NCBI GenBank assembly: GCA_002328185.1
Contig: DCWQ01000043.1
Location: 3,670-18,056, forward strand
Source: Dehalococcoidia bacterium UBA2158
Lineage (GTDB): Bacteria; Chloroflexota; Dehalococcoidia; Lucifugimonadales; UBA3495
Direction of reading: 5' to 3'
DNA: 14,387 bases
Shown here: positions 1-6,601 of the stretch, piece after piece
Numbering within the stretch: the first letter of the stretch is position 1
Layout of the letters: each line of letters starts with the position of its first letter
The notes under the pieces: model-generated
Told to the model about the DNA's origin: nothing
The model's database searches: none
The model's input: only the letters and a program-made list of their open reading frames with translations
Translations under genes and position numbers: made by a program

Positions 1-713
1 CCCAGGGCCACCCAGGTCAATACCCCACCGCTCAATAACGCGCCGGCGGCGATGGCTTCGGGTTGGGCCGCCTCCCAGATGTCCGGTATATGGAATGCGT
101 TCAACCCAGCGGCGGCAAAGGAGTCGGCCTGGGTGAACAGGTACAAGATGGCGATGAGGAATCCAACGTCGCCGATGCGGGTGATGATGAAGGCCTTTTT
201 GGCTGCGGCTGCCGCGGCGGGACGCTCGTGCCAGAACCCTATCAACAGATAAGACGACACGCCCACCAGCTCCCAGAACACGTAGAGCTGGATGATGTTT
301 GAAGCTAGCACCAACCCCAGCATGGCGGCAGTGAACAGCGACATATAGGCGTAATACCGGGAGAAACTGGCGTCGCCCTTCATGTAGCCCAGGGAATATA
401 TCTGCACCAGCAGGCTCACCCCGGTAACCACGATCAGCATCACGGCGGTCAATGGGTCGATCAACAGGCCGAAGTCGATAGATGCCCCGCCGACTTCCAA
501 CCATTCGATGGGCTCGAACTCCGAGTCGTGGCCCAAGATCACCGAGCGCAATGTCCAGATGGAGAAGCCCAGCGCCGTGCCCAGGCCGGCGATGGTGGCC
601 AGTCCGCTGATCAGGGAAAAGCGGTTGAAGAAAGGCCGCACTACCAATGCAGCGAAGGCAAAGGAGCCGAGAGGCAACAGGAAGATGGCCCAGATGATTG
701 CTTCGTTAACCAT
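1..713 (-). CDS. nuoL: NADH-quinone oxidoreductase subunit L, N-terminal part (cut by window edge)
   Basis: Proton-pumping membrane subunit of respiratory complex I, of the Mrp antiporter-like family. The first 237 codons are here and the rest lies beyond base 1. Reading from the ATG at 711-713, the protein opens with a hydrophobic helix, then a second membrane segment. It carries the family signatures QIYSLGYMKGD, FWELVGVSSYLLIGFW and AAKKAFIITRIGDVGFL, the latter including the conserved lysine/arginine-rich stretch of NuoL/M/N-type subunits. The ATG directly abuts the stop of the preceding small gene (TAG then ATG, no gap), so translation is probably coupled. NuoL rather than NuoM or NuoN is favoured by the wording of these motifs and by the position after nuoK. 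I am very sure of the family and confident of the subunit. Confidence 0.95.
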   Translation of the reverse strand, partial: MVNEAIIWAIFLLPLGSFAFAALVVRPFFNRFSLISGLATIAGLGTALGFSIWTLRSVILGHDSEFEPIEWLEVGGASIDFGLLIDPLTAVMLIVVTGVSLLVQIYSLGYMKGDASFSRYYAYMSLFTAAMLGLVLASNIIQLYVFWELVGVSSYLLIGFWHERPAAAAAAKKAFIITRIGDVGFLIAILYLFTQADSFAAAGLNAFHIPDIWEAAQPEAIAAGALLSGGVLTWVAL

Positions 714-908
714 CTATAGTTTCCGCAGAATCTCTTCAGCGACGTGTTCCCGGCCCTTTGGAACGTAAATCTTGAACGGGACCCGCTCGGCCCAGTCCAA
801 TATGTCGCCTTCCGGCAGGATGCGGGTGGGCAGGCCTTCTCCCTCGAGGACTTCCTTCCACATCTCGGCCAGCATCAGATTCGGCGCTTGTTTGAATTCA
901 ACCCACAT
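714..908 (-). CDS. small DUF2007-like protein inside the nuo operon
   Basis: A 64-residue soluble protein with no membrane segment or signal peptide, encoded between nuoK and nuoL. The layout resembles the DUF2007 family (putative signal-transducing, small ACT/GlnB-like fold): an N-terminal strand (WVEFKQAP), a helix rich in A/E/L (MLAEMWKEVLEGEG), a turn (LPTRILPEGD), a strand (FKIYVPKG) and a final helix (EHVAEEILRKL). The family match is from memory of the pattern, not from a search. The ATG lies 3 nt after the nuoK TAA (TAA TAA ATG, two stops in tandem) and its stop touches the nuoL ATG, so it must be co-transcribed and probably co-translated with complex I genes. No clear Shine-Dalgarno is visible. 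It has no counterpart in standard complex I. It could be a regulator, assembly helper or accessory subunit; the sequence alone does not say which. Confidence 0.8.
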   Translation of the reverse strand: MWVEFKQAPNLMLAEMWKEVLEGEGLPTRILPEGDILDWAERVPFKIYVPKGREHVAEEILRKL

Positions 909-911
909 TTA

Positions 912-1241
912 TTAGTGTCGCAACTGGGTGGCTTCCGTGAGGTCCACCGATTCGTTGGTCCGGTACATGGCGAAGACTATGCCCAGGCCCAGGGCAATCT
1001 CAGCGGCGGCCACGGTGATGATGAACACCGCAAACACTTGCCCAGTCAGCACAGAGCTTATGTCGTCTTGAAGGGCCGCGGGCGCCAGGTATTTGGCCAT
1101 GGTAACCAGTGTCACGTTGACCGCGTTGAACATCAGCTCTATGGACATCAAAACGGCCAATACGTTACGCCGGGCCAGGGAGCCATAAAGCCCGATGCAA
1201 AAAAGCACTGCCGAGACGATCATGAACGCTTCGAATGACAT
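912..1241 (-). CDS. nuoK: NADH-quinone oxidoreductase subunit K
   Basis: Small membrane subunit of complex I (MrpC-like) that forms part of the proton path between the quinone site and the antiporter-like subunits. The 109-residue product is slightly longer than the usual 100 or so because of a hydrophilic C-terminal tail. Three membrane helices are visible at about residues 3-21, 27-52 and 63-92. The two conserved membrane glutamates of the family appear at E35 (in MSIELMFNA) and E81 (in AAAEIALGLG). The signature GQVFAVFIITVAAAEIALGL is typical. The ATG at 1239-1241 is 2 nt after the nuoJ stop. Confidence 0.97.
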   Translation of the reverse strand: MSFEAFMIVSAVLFCIGLYGSLARRNVLAVLMSIELMFNAVNVTLVTMAKYLAPAALQDDISSVLTGQVFAVFIITVAAAEIALGLGIVFAMYRTNESVDLTEATQLRH

Positions 1242-1243
1242 GC

Positions 1244-1846
1244 CTAGCTAGAGCCCCTCCCCGTCCCAGGATTGGGGCGCACCAGCACCAACGCACCGAT
1301 TAGCGCAGCCAACAGCAGCGCCGAAACAGCCTCAAAGGGCAGCACATAGTCGCTGATCAAAAGGTCGGCCAGACCCGATTCTTGGATCTCGGCCTGGTCA
1401 TCGGGACTGGTGATGCCTTCATCAGTCAGAACTTCGCCGGTCAGGGTTGTCACCGCGCTGGTCTGGACCAATTCCACGCGTGCTTGCTGGTCGGCGGGCA
1501 GGAACTCCCACTGAGTGTCCACCGCTGCCGCAACCAGGGCGGAAAACAATAGGACAGCGAGAACCACCGCCGGTACCTGCAAGCGGTTGGGCAGATTGCC
1601 GCGCTGGACGTCCCTGGTCAGCATGACGGCGAAGATTATCAGGATGGCGATGGCCCCGACATAGATCAGGACTTGGACCACCGCCAAGAACTCGGCGCTG
1701 AGAAGGATGAAGAACCCGGCTACCGCGATGAAGACCACTATCAAGAGTAGGGCGGCGCGGAACAGGTCCGGCACCATCACAACCCCCAACGCTCCGCCGA
1801 CGGCCATCACGCTCAGTAACCAGAAGACGATGTCGTGAAACAGCAT
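1244..1846 (-). CDS. nuoJ: NADH-quinone oxidoreductase subunit J
   Basis: Membrane subunit J of complex I, 200 residues with about five hydrophobic segments. The strongest signature is the third helix region, AEFLAVVQVLIYVGAIAIL followed by a short MLTRD, which contains the pi-bulge helix that transmits conformational change from the quinone cavity. A longer polar loop (about residues 110-160) precedes the last helix, which ends in a short arginine/serine tail. The start ATG immediately follows the nuoI stop (TAG ATG), a 0-nt junction of the kind repeated several times in this operon and suggesting translational coupling. Confidence 0.96.
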   Translation of the reverse strand: MLFHDIVFWLLSVMAVGGALGVVMVPDLFRAALLLIVVFIAVAGFFILLSAEFLAVVQVLIYVGAIAILIIFAVMLTRDVQRGNLPNRLQVPAVVLAVLLFSALVAAAVDTQWEFLPADQQARVELVQTSAVTTLTGEVLTDEGITSPDDQAEIQESGLADLLISDYVLPFEAVSALLLAALIGALVLVRPNPGTGRGSS

Positions 1847-2500
1847 CTACTCGGTTTCCTCATCGGCAGTAGGTGTAGGCGCGGCTTCGCTGTCGTCCAT
1901 GAAAGACGAGTCTACCGGTGGGTCTTGGGGCGCCAGGTCTGACGGCAAGGGCCGATTGATTCTCATGCCGGCCTTTTCCTTCTCATGCCACTGCCAGGAC
2001 TCGCGGCCAACCTCCTGCCAGTGGAGCGGCCGGCCGCCCCGGGGGTCGTAGCTGGTGTCCTCTAGTTGCGGGCGGAAGAATGTGCTGGGGTGCTTGTCGG
2101 CCTGGCGCAGATGGTCGATGTCGATGACCATGTTCTTCCTGGAATATTGCCCCTGCTCGAACCCGCTGCCCATGAAGAGCGCATCGTAGGGGCAGGCCTC
2201 CACGCACAAGCCGCAGAACATACACCTGTTGATTGAGATGTCGAAGACTTCCAGCTTGTACTTGTCGCCCTGGGCCGGAGCGGTCTCGCTGGGCGTGGTC
2301 ACTATCTTAATGATCCCCAGCGGGCAGTACTTGGCACAGGAGGCGCAGCCGGTGCAGCGCTCCTCATACCAGACGAATTCCTCGCCCCGGAACCGGGGGT
2401 GTTGCTTGACCCGTTGCTCAGGATATTGAACAGTGAAAGGCTTCTTGGTCAGGTTCTTCAGCGTGACCATCAGCCCCTTGGCCATGTTTATTCCGTACAT
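1847..2500 (-). CDS. nuoI: NADH-quinone oxidoreductase subunit I (2x[4Fe-4S] ferredoxin-like)
   Basis: Peripheral-arm subunit carrying clusters N6a and N6b that pass electrons toward NuoB. Two CxxCxxCxxxCP motifs are intact: C49, C52, C55, C59 (CTGCASCAKYCP) and C93, C96, C99, C103 (CMFCGLCVEACP). At 217 residues it is longer than many NuoI proteins owing to a C-terminal tail rich in Asp, Glu, Pro and Thr (about residues 188-217), which looks disordered and acidic. The start at 2498-2500 is supported by a strong GGGGAGG ribosome binding site at 2510-2516 with 9-nt spacing; M6 would be a weaker alternative. It lies 1 nt after the nuoH stop. Confidence 0.97.
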   Translation of the reverse strand: MYGINMAKGLMVTLKNLTKKPFTVQYPEQRVKQHPRFRGEEFVWYEERCTGCASCAKYCPLGIIKIVTTPSETAPAQGDKYKLEVFDISINRCMFCGLCVEACPYDALFMGSGFEQGQYSRKNMVIDIDHLRQADKHPSTFFRPQLEDTSYDPRGGRPLHWQEVGRESWQWHEKEKAGMRINRPLPSDLAPQDPPVDSSFMDDSEAAPTPTADEETE

Positions 2501-2501
2501 A

Positions 2502-3713
2502 TTAATCAGCCTCCCCGGTAGAGAAGGTTGCTCCGGTGATGGGTCCCTCTGGGCGGACTTTTTCCTTGATCAATGTCCCGAACACCAGCAGACAAGCGAA
2601 CGCCACCCCAAAGTTGATCCCGGCCATAATCCAGAGGTCGGTGGTGGCCAAAACACCCGCGTCGCTGCGCAGTAAGAAGACCTCCAACGCGGTGGCGAAC
2701 AGGTTGATGATGCTGAGGGGCAGCAGGAACTTCCACGCGAAGGCCAGCAGTTGGTCTACCCGTAGCCGTGGGAAGGTGGCCCGGATCCAACTGAATATGA
2801 AAGCCAAAACGCCAATCTTCATTAGGAACCAGGCCCAGCCAAGGTAATCGGAGACGGGGCCGGACCAGCCGCTCAGGAACAACGTGACCATCACGGCGGA
2901 CGATGTCAGGACCGCGCCGAACTCGGCAGCCTGGATCAGGGCGAATTTCACCCCGCTGTATTCGATGTGGTATCCGGCAATGATCTCCGACTCGGCCTCG
3001 GCAAGGTCGAAGGGGGTGCGGTTCAACTCCGCCGATGTTCCCGCAAAGAAGACGAAGAAGGCCAAGGGCTGCACCAGCAGGAATGGCACCGTCTGGGCGG
3101 AGACCACGTCCGATAGAGACATGGACCCGGCCAGCAGCACCACGCCCAAGAGGGACATGACCACCGGGACTTCGTAGCTGATCAGGATCGCCACGCCGCG
3201 GGACGCGCCCCACATGGCGTAACGGTTATCGGAAGCCCACCCCGCCATGAAGATGGCGATGGACGTTATGGACGTGACGGCCAAAATGTACAGCACACCC
3301 ACGTTCAGGTTGGCTAGGGCCGTGTCTTTGGCGAAGGGCACCACGGCCATCATCAGCACCACCGGCGCTAACATGGCCACCGGGACGATGGTGAAGACGA
3401 TGCGGTCCGCGCCCTTGGGGGTCAGGTCTTCTTTGACCAGCAGCTTTACTAGGTCGGCCAGGGGTTGGAGCGAGCCGAAGGGCCCCCAGCGGTTAGGTCC
3501 GATACGGTTGTGGAACCTTCCTATCAGTCGTCGCTCGACCCAGGAGAAAAGACCGGCGCCCAGCAGCACGCCGTTCACCAAGATCAGCATTATGGCGATA
3601 CCGGCCGTGGCGTAGGACAGGCCACAGGGCAAAACGTGGCCCACGCCCTCGTAGATCACGCGGAACAAGACGGTGTCGTTCAGGATGTTGTCGGGGCCTA
3701 GGACACAGTTCAT
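2502..3713 (-). CDS. nuoH: NADH-quinone oxidoreductase subunit H
   Basis: Membrane subunit that, with NuoB and NuoD, forms the quinone-binding cavity. It has 403 residues and about eight to nine hydrophobic segments. Family signatures are intact: VERRLIGRFHNRIGPNRWG at about residues 59-77 with GSLQPLADLVKLL just after it, AELNRTPFDLAEAESEIIAGY at about 228-248, and FPRLRVDQLLAFAWKFLLPL further on. The acidic run DLAEAESE is the conserved E-channel loop near the quinone. The N-terminus (about 30 residues before the first long helix) is a little longer than in many homologues. Its ATG overlaps the nuoD stop by four bases (ATGA), supporting this start. Confidence 0.97.
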   Translation of the reverse strand: MNCVLGPDNILNDTVLFRVIYEGVGHVLPCGLSYATAGIAIMLILVNGVLLGAGLFSWVERRLIGRFHNRIGPNRWGPFGSLQPLADLVKLLVKEDLTPKGADRIVFTIVPVAMLAPVVLMMAVVPFAKDTALANLNVGVLYILAVTSITSIAIFMAGWASDNRYAMWGASRGVAILISYEVPVVMSLLGVVLLAGSMSLSDVVSAQTVPFLLVQPLAFFVFFAGTSAELNRTPFDLAEAESEIIAGYHIEYSGVKFALIQAAEFGAVLTSSAVMVTLFLSGWSGPVSDYLGWAWFLMKIGVLAFIFSWIRATFPRLRVDQLLAFAWKFLLPLSIINLFATALEVFLLRSDAGVLATTDLWIMAGINFGVAFACLLVFGTLIKEKVRPEGPITGATFSTGEAD

Positions 3714-4816
3714 CGGTCCACTTCACCCAGGTTGATGTCCAAACTGCCCAGCGTCACGATCATGTCCGCCAATTTCCAGCCAACTAGGAGATGCTCGATC
3801 GCAGTCAGGTTCATCAGGGACGGCGAGCGGACCTTACACCGGTAGGGGCTGATGCCGCCATCTGAGACCAGATAGAAGGCCAATTCGCCCTTGGAAGCCT
3901 CCACCCGCCCGTAAGCCTCGGCGCCAACCGGGGGACGCAGGATCAGCGGGACGTCGGCCCGGGTTGGGCCTGGCTCGATCTGCTCGATGCATTGCTTCAC
4001 GATGCGGATGCTCTGGTGTATCTCCTGGATACGCACCCAGAACCGGTCATAGTTGTCGCCACCGGTGGCCGTCGGGACGTCGAATTCCATACGGTTATAG
4101 GCATCATAGGGGGCCATCTTGCGCCAATCCCAGTCCAGTCCGCTGGCCCGGAGCACCGGTCCGCTGGCTGAGCAGTTGATGGCCACGTCCAGAGGCAGCA
4201 GGCTGACCCCACGGGTGCGGACCATGACAATCTCGTTCTCCAATATCAATTGCTCGATCTCGGCGTACTCGGTCTCAAAGTCCTTCAAGAACTGGTCTAG
4301 GGCCGGCCAGAAGTCGTCCGGGGCGTCGAAGAACACGCCGCCGGGACGGCTGTAACTCAGGGTGATCCGCGCTCCGCAGAGCATCTCGAACAGGTCTAGA
4401 ATCCGCTCTCGGGAACGGAAGGCGTACATCAGTGGTGTACCCAGAGTGCCAAGGTCTTGGAGGAAGAAGCCGATGCCCATCAGGTGGCTGGCCACCCGCT
4501 GCAGCTCAGCGGTCAGGGTTCTCAGGTACTTGGCCCGCTGTGGCACTTCAACGCCCAGCAGTTCTTCCACCGCCAGACAATAGGCCTGATTATTGATCAT
4601 TGACGAGACGTAGTCGAGCCGGTCGGTCAGGGTGACTATCTGGATGTAATTGCGCTCTTCGGCCAGCTTCTCAGTGCCCCGGTGGAGGTAGCCAAATATT
4701 GGCTCGACTTCCAGTATTTCCTCGCCGTCAAAGGTAACGCGCAGCCGGAACACCCCATGTGTGCTGGGGTGCTGCGGCCCAATATTCACTGTCATCGGCT
4801 CGGTTTGGATAGGCAT
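3710..4816 (-). CDS. nuoD: NADH-quinone oxidoreductase subunit D (49 kDa type)
   Basis: Peripheral-arm subunit that lines the quinone site, related to the large subunit of NiFe hydrogenases. The 368-residue product starts almost directly with GPQHPSTHG (residues 13-21). H16 and the tyrosine of LDYVS (Y69) match, by motif comparison, the quinone-contacting His and Tyr of the family. The end (LGSLDINLGEVDR) is the usual complete C-terminus, so the gene is full length. It is a separate gene, not fused to nuoC. Unlike the other junctions in the operon, 67 bp separate it from nuoC, filled by a 7-bp-unit inverted array. No Shine-Dalgarno is visible before the ATG at 4814-4816 (the upstream sequence is CTCCACC). 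Confidence 0.97.
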   Translation of the reverse strand: MPIQTEPMTVNIGPQHPSTHGVFRLRVTFDGEEILEVEPIFGYLHRGTEKLAEERNYIQIVTLTDRLDYVSSMINNQAYCLAVEELLGVEVPQRAKYLRTLTAELQRVASHLMGIGFFLQDLGTLGTPLMYAFRSRERILDLFEMLCGARITLSYSRPGGVFFDAPDDFWPALDQFLKDFETEYAEIEQLILENEIVMVRTRGVSLLPLDVAINCSASGPVLRASGLDWDWRKMAPYDAYNRMEFDVPTATGGDNYDRFWVRIQEIHQSIRIVKQCIEQIEPGPTRADVPLILRPPVGAEAYGRVEASKGELAFYLVSDGGISPYRCKVRSPSLMNLTAIEHLLVGWKLADMIVTLGSLDINLGEVDR

Positions 4817-4823
4817 GGTGGAG

Positions 4824-4883
4824 CAGTCAGCTCTCAGCGGTCAGCGATCAGCTAGCTATTAGCTGCATACTGATGGCTGATTG
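4824..4883. repeat. inverted array of 7-bp units between nuoC and nuoD
   Basis: On the plus strand there are four tandem units of pattern CNNTCAG (CAGTCAG, CTCTCAG, CGGTCAG, CGATCAG at 4824-4851). An 18-bp AT-richer spacer follows (4852-4869, with TAGCTA-like degenerate units). Then come two units of the reverse pattern CTGANNG (CTGATGG, CTGATTG at 4870-4883), ending exactly at the nuoC stop codon. The reverse orientation of the halves lets the tract fold into an imperfect hairpin. There is no T-tract, so it is not a standard terminator. A second array of the same design lies at 9454-9515. It fills almost the whole spacer between two co-transcribed complex I genes. Function unknown. Confidence 0.85.
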
Positions 4884-5327
4884 CTACAGATAGTCCTTTC
4901 GCAGCGGGTGGCCTTCGAAGCCCTCCCACAGCATTATTCTTTTCATATTTGGGTGTCCTGAGAAACTGACCCCCATCAGGTCCCAGATCTCCCTTTCTTG
5001 GAAATCAGCTCCGCGCCACAGGTGGTAGACCGAGGGTAGGGACAGATCTTCACGGCCGTCCAGGCGTGTCTTGACGATGGCTGTGTGGCGTTTGTTCAAC
5101 GAGGTCAAATGGTAGACGAGTTCGAAATGGTTGATGTAATCGACGGCGGAGATGGAGTTCAGGAAATTGAAGTCCAGCCCCGCGTCCGATTTCATAAAGC
5201 CGCAAACATCGGCGATCTTGGGAGCCTTGACCCAAAGGACGCCGTCTTCTTGCCTTTCGACGGAATCCGGAACACCGGCGCCGACCAGGGAAGATAAATC
5301 CGAGCCGCTCAACTGTTGAACGGCCAT
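4884..5327 (-). CDS. nuoC: NADH-quinone oxidoreductase subunit C (30 kDa type)
   Basis: Peripheral-arm structural subunit that packs against NuoD. The 147-residue product is compact, matching the single-domain NuoC rather than a NuoCD fusion. The diagnostic C-terminal block is intact: FQEREIWDLMGVSFSGHPN at about residues 109-127, then KRIMLWEGFEGHPLRKDYL, ending at DYL as is usual. The ATG at 5325-5327 directly follows the nuoB stop (TAG ATG). The stop abuts the 7-bp-unit array. Confidence 0.96.
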   Translation of the reverse strand: MAVQQLSGSDLSSLVGAGVPDSVERQEDGVLWVKAPKIADVCGFMKSDAGLDFNFLNSISAVDYINHFELVYHLTSLNKRHTAIVKTRLDGREDLSLPSVYHLWRGADFQEREIWDLMGVSFSGHPNMKRIMLWEGFEGHPLRKDYL

Positions 5328-5981
5328 CTAGGAGCCGTCCTGTTTGGGGCCGCTCCGAAACGGGTTGAGGTTGGGGCCTTGGGGCAGGTTGTGGTACTTC
5401 TTGATCTTCTCGTGAAGCTCCATGATGCCGTAGAGCAGGGCGTCGGGGCGGGGCGGGCAACCCGGCACATAGACGTCCACTGGGACTATGTGGTCCACGC
5501 CTGGCACAACGCTATAGGAGCCGTAGTAGGGGCCGCCGCTGGTGGCGCAAACGCCCATTGAGATGACCCATTTGGGTTCGGCCATCTGGTCATAGATGCG
5601 CTTGATCGCCGGGGACATCTTCCAGGTCACCGTGCCGGCCACGATCATCAAATCAGCCTGTCTGGGCGAGGCCCTGAACGCTTCCATGCCGAAGCGGGCG
5701 ATGTCAAAGCGGCCCATGGCGCTGGCAATCATCTCAAACGCGCAGCAGGCAAGCCCGAAGGTCACTGGCCACAAAGCCGACTTCCTACCCCAGTTCACCA
5801 AGGCGTCGACCGAAGTGATCATGAGGTTGTTCTTAAGGTCGTCGGGGACCTCGATGGTGGGTTCGGCCAGAGGTTCTATCGAGGCGTCCTTGAGTTCTTG
5901 GACCAACGAGCCTTCATAACGGTCCAAATCCCAAGTTCGTGACTGTAGGGGACCGCCCCCCGGTGTTAGCTCCAACGACAT
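5328..5981 (-). CDS. nuoB: NADH-quinone oxidoreductase subunit B (N2 cluster subunit)
   Basis: Holds the terminal [4Fe-4S] cluster N2, which reduces quinone. Counting from the upstream GTG (below), the four cluster cysteines are C85 and C86 (FGLACCAFEM), C151 (MGVCATSGGPY) and C181 (VPGCPPRPDALL); subtract 6 when counting from the ATG used here. An N-terminal extension of about 55 residues without strong conservation precedes the core, longer than in Escherichia coli. Start choice: the ATG at 5979-5981 lies 8 bp after the nuoA stop. A GTG at 5997-5999 would add six residues and overlap nuoA by 10 bp. Neither has an ideal ribosome site; GGAG lies about 13 nt before the ATG. The stop touches the nuoC ATG. 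Confidence 0.95.
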   Translation of the reverse strand: MSLELTPGGGPLQSRTWDLDRYEGSLVQELKDASIEPLAEPTIEVPDDLKNNLMITSVDALVNWGRKSALWPVTFGLACCAFEMIASAMGRFDIARFGMEAFRASPRQADLMIVAGTVTWKMSPAIKRIYDQMAEPKWVISMGVCATSGGPYYGSYSVVPGVDHIVPVDVYVPGCPPRPDALLYGIMELHEKIKKYHNLPQGPNLNPFRSGPKQDGS

Positions 5982-5989
5982 CGGCGTGC

Positions 5990-6373
5990 CTAACTCCACT
6001 CTAGATCATTCTTGCGCCAGGCATAGGCCAGACCAACGACCAATATCCCAACAAACACGGCCATCTCAATCAGCGCGAACAGTTCCAGTTGCAGGAACTT
6101 GGCCGCCCAGGGATAAAGGAACACAACCTCAACGTCAAAGATGACAAAGAGGATGGCGAACATGTAATAGCGGAAGTTGAACAACTCCCAGCGTCCGCCG
6201 ATGGACTCCACTCCACACTCGTATGTTTCGGATTTGACGGCCGTCGGCTTGTTGGGCCGAAGACCGATGCGGCCAGCCATGTGGGACATCATCAGCATGC
6301 TGATTGGGACACCGATGGCCACCACCACGAAGATGGCAATGAGCCCATATTCCCTGAAATAATTATCTAACAT
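5990..6373 (-). CDS. nuoA: NADH-quinone oxidoreductase subunit A
   Basis: First gene of the complex I operon. Its product is a three-helix membrane subunit whose first loop contributes to the quinone entry region. The 127-residue protein has hydrophobic helices at about residues 9-31, 68-88 and 96-118. Family signatures present are YECGVESIGGRWELFNFRYY and FAILFVIFDVEVVFLYPWA; the cysteine in YECG is the conserved loop residue. The ATG at 6371-6373 has only a weak AGG upstream. A strong extended -10 promoter element sits about 74 bp upstream. Confidence 0.96.
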   Translation of the reverse strand: MLDNYFREYGLIAIFVVVAIGVPISMLMMSHMAGRIGLRPNKPTAVKSETYECGVESIGGRWELFNFRYYMFAILFVIFDVEVVFLYPWAAKFLQLELFALIEMAVFVGILVVGLAYAWRKNDLEWS

Positions 6374-6446
6374 AGCCTATTGTTTGCTTTGGGCCGCTTG
6401 GGGTTGCAAATCCGGCTGAAGAAAGATGGCCCCGGAATCGTTCCAG

Positions 6447-6455
6447 ATTATAGCA
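6447..6455 (-). promoter_or_regulatory. extended -10 promoter element of the nuo operon
   Basis: On the minus strand the sequence reads TGC-TATAAT: a perfect -10 hexamer (6447-6452) preceded by the TGN extension (6453-6455). No good -35 is seen at 16-18 bp, as expected for an extended -10 promoter. Transcription would start near 6440 and leave a leader of about 65-70 nt before nuoA. The same 228-bp gap also serves the divergent CoA-transferase gene, for which I found no convincing promoter. Confidence 0.6.
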
Positions 6456-6601
6456 GAGACCCCCACCCGGATACAGGCTAGATTCGGTAATTATGGACGG
6501 CCTTGCGCCCGCCTTTTCCAGCCACCGGGCGGCTGTTAGTATTAACCCATTCTTATCGGGCCAAATCCGAGGCCTAAAAACACGTCGAAACGGGGGTAGA
6601 T

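Noticed and set aside
744..1238. 164-residue open frame on the plus strand opposite nuoK and the DUF2007-like gene
   Set aside because: It is the antisense of clearly conserved genes, shows no family motif and has low-complexity, His/Gln-rich composition typical of a shadow frame.
2506..3213. 235-residue frame on the minus strand overlapping nuoH in another frame
   Set aside because: Arg/Gly/Pro-rich out-of-frame translation of nuoH, which is itself fully conserved.
6506..6531. Inverted repeat CGCCCG-N14-CGGGCG upstream of the CoA-transferase gene
   Set aside because: Short, GC-only and not placed relative to any visible promoter; in DNA of this GC content such repeats are expected by chance.
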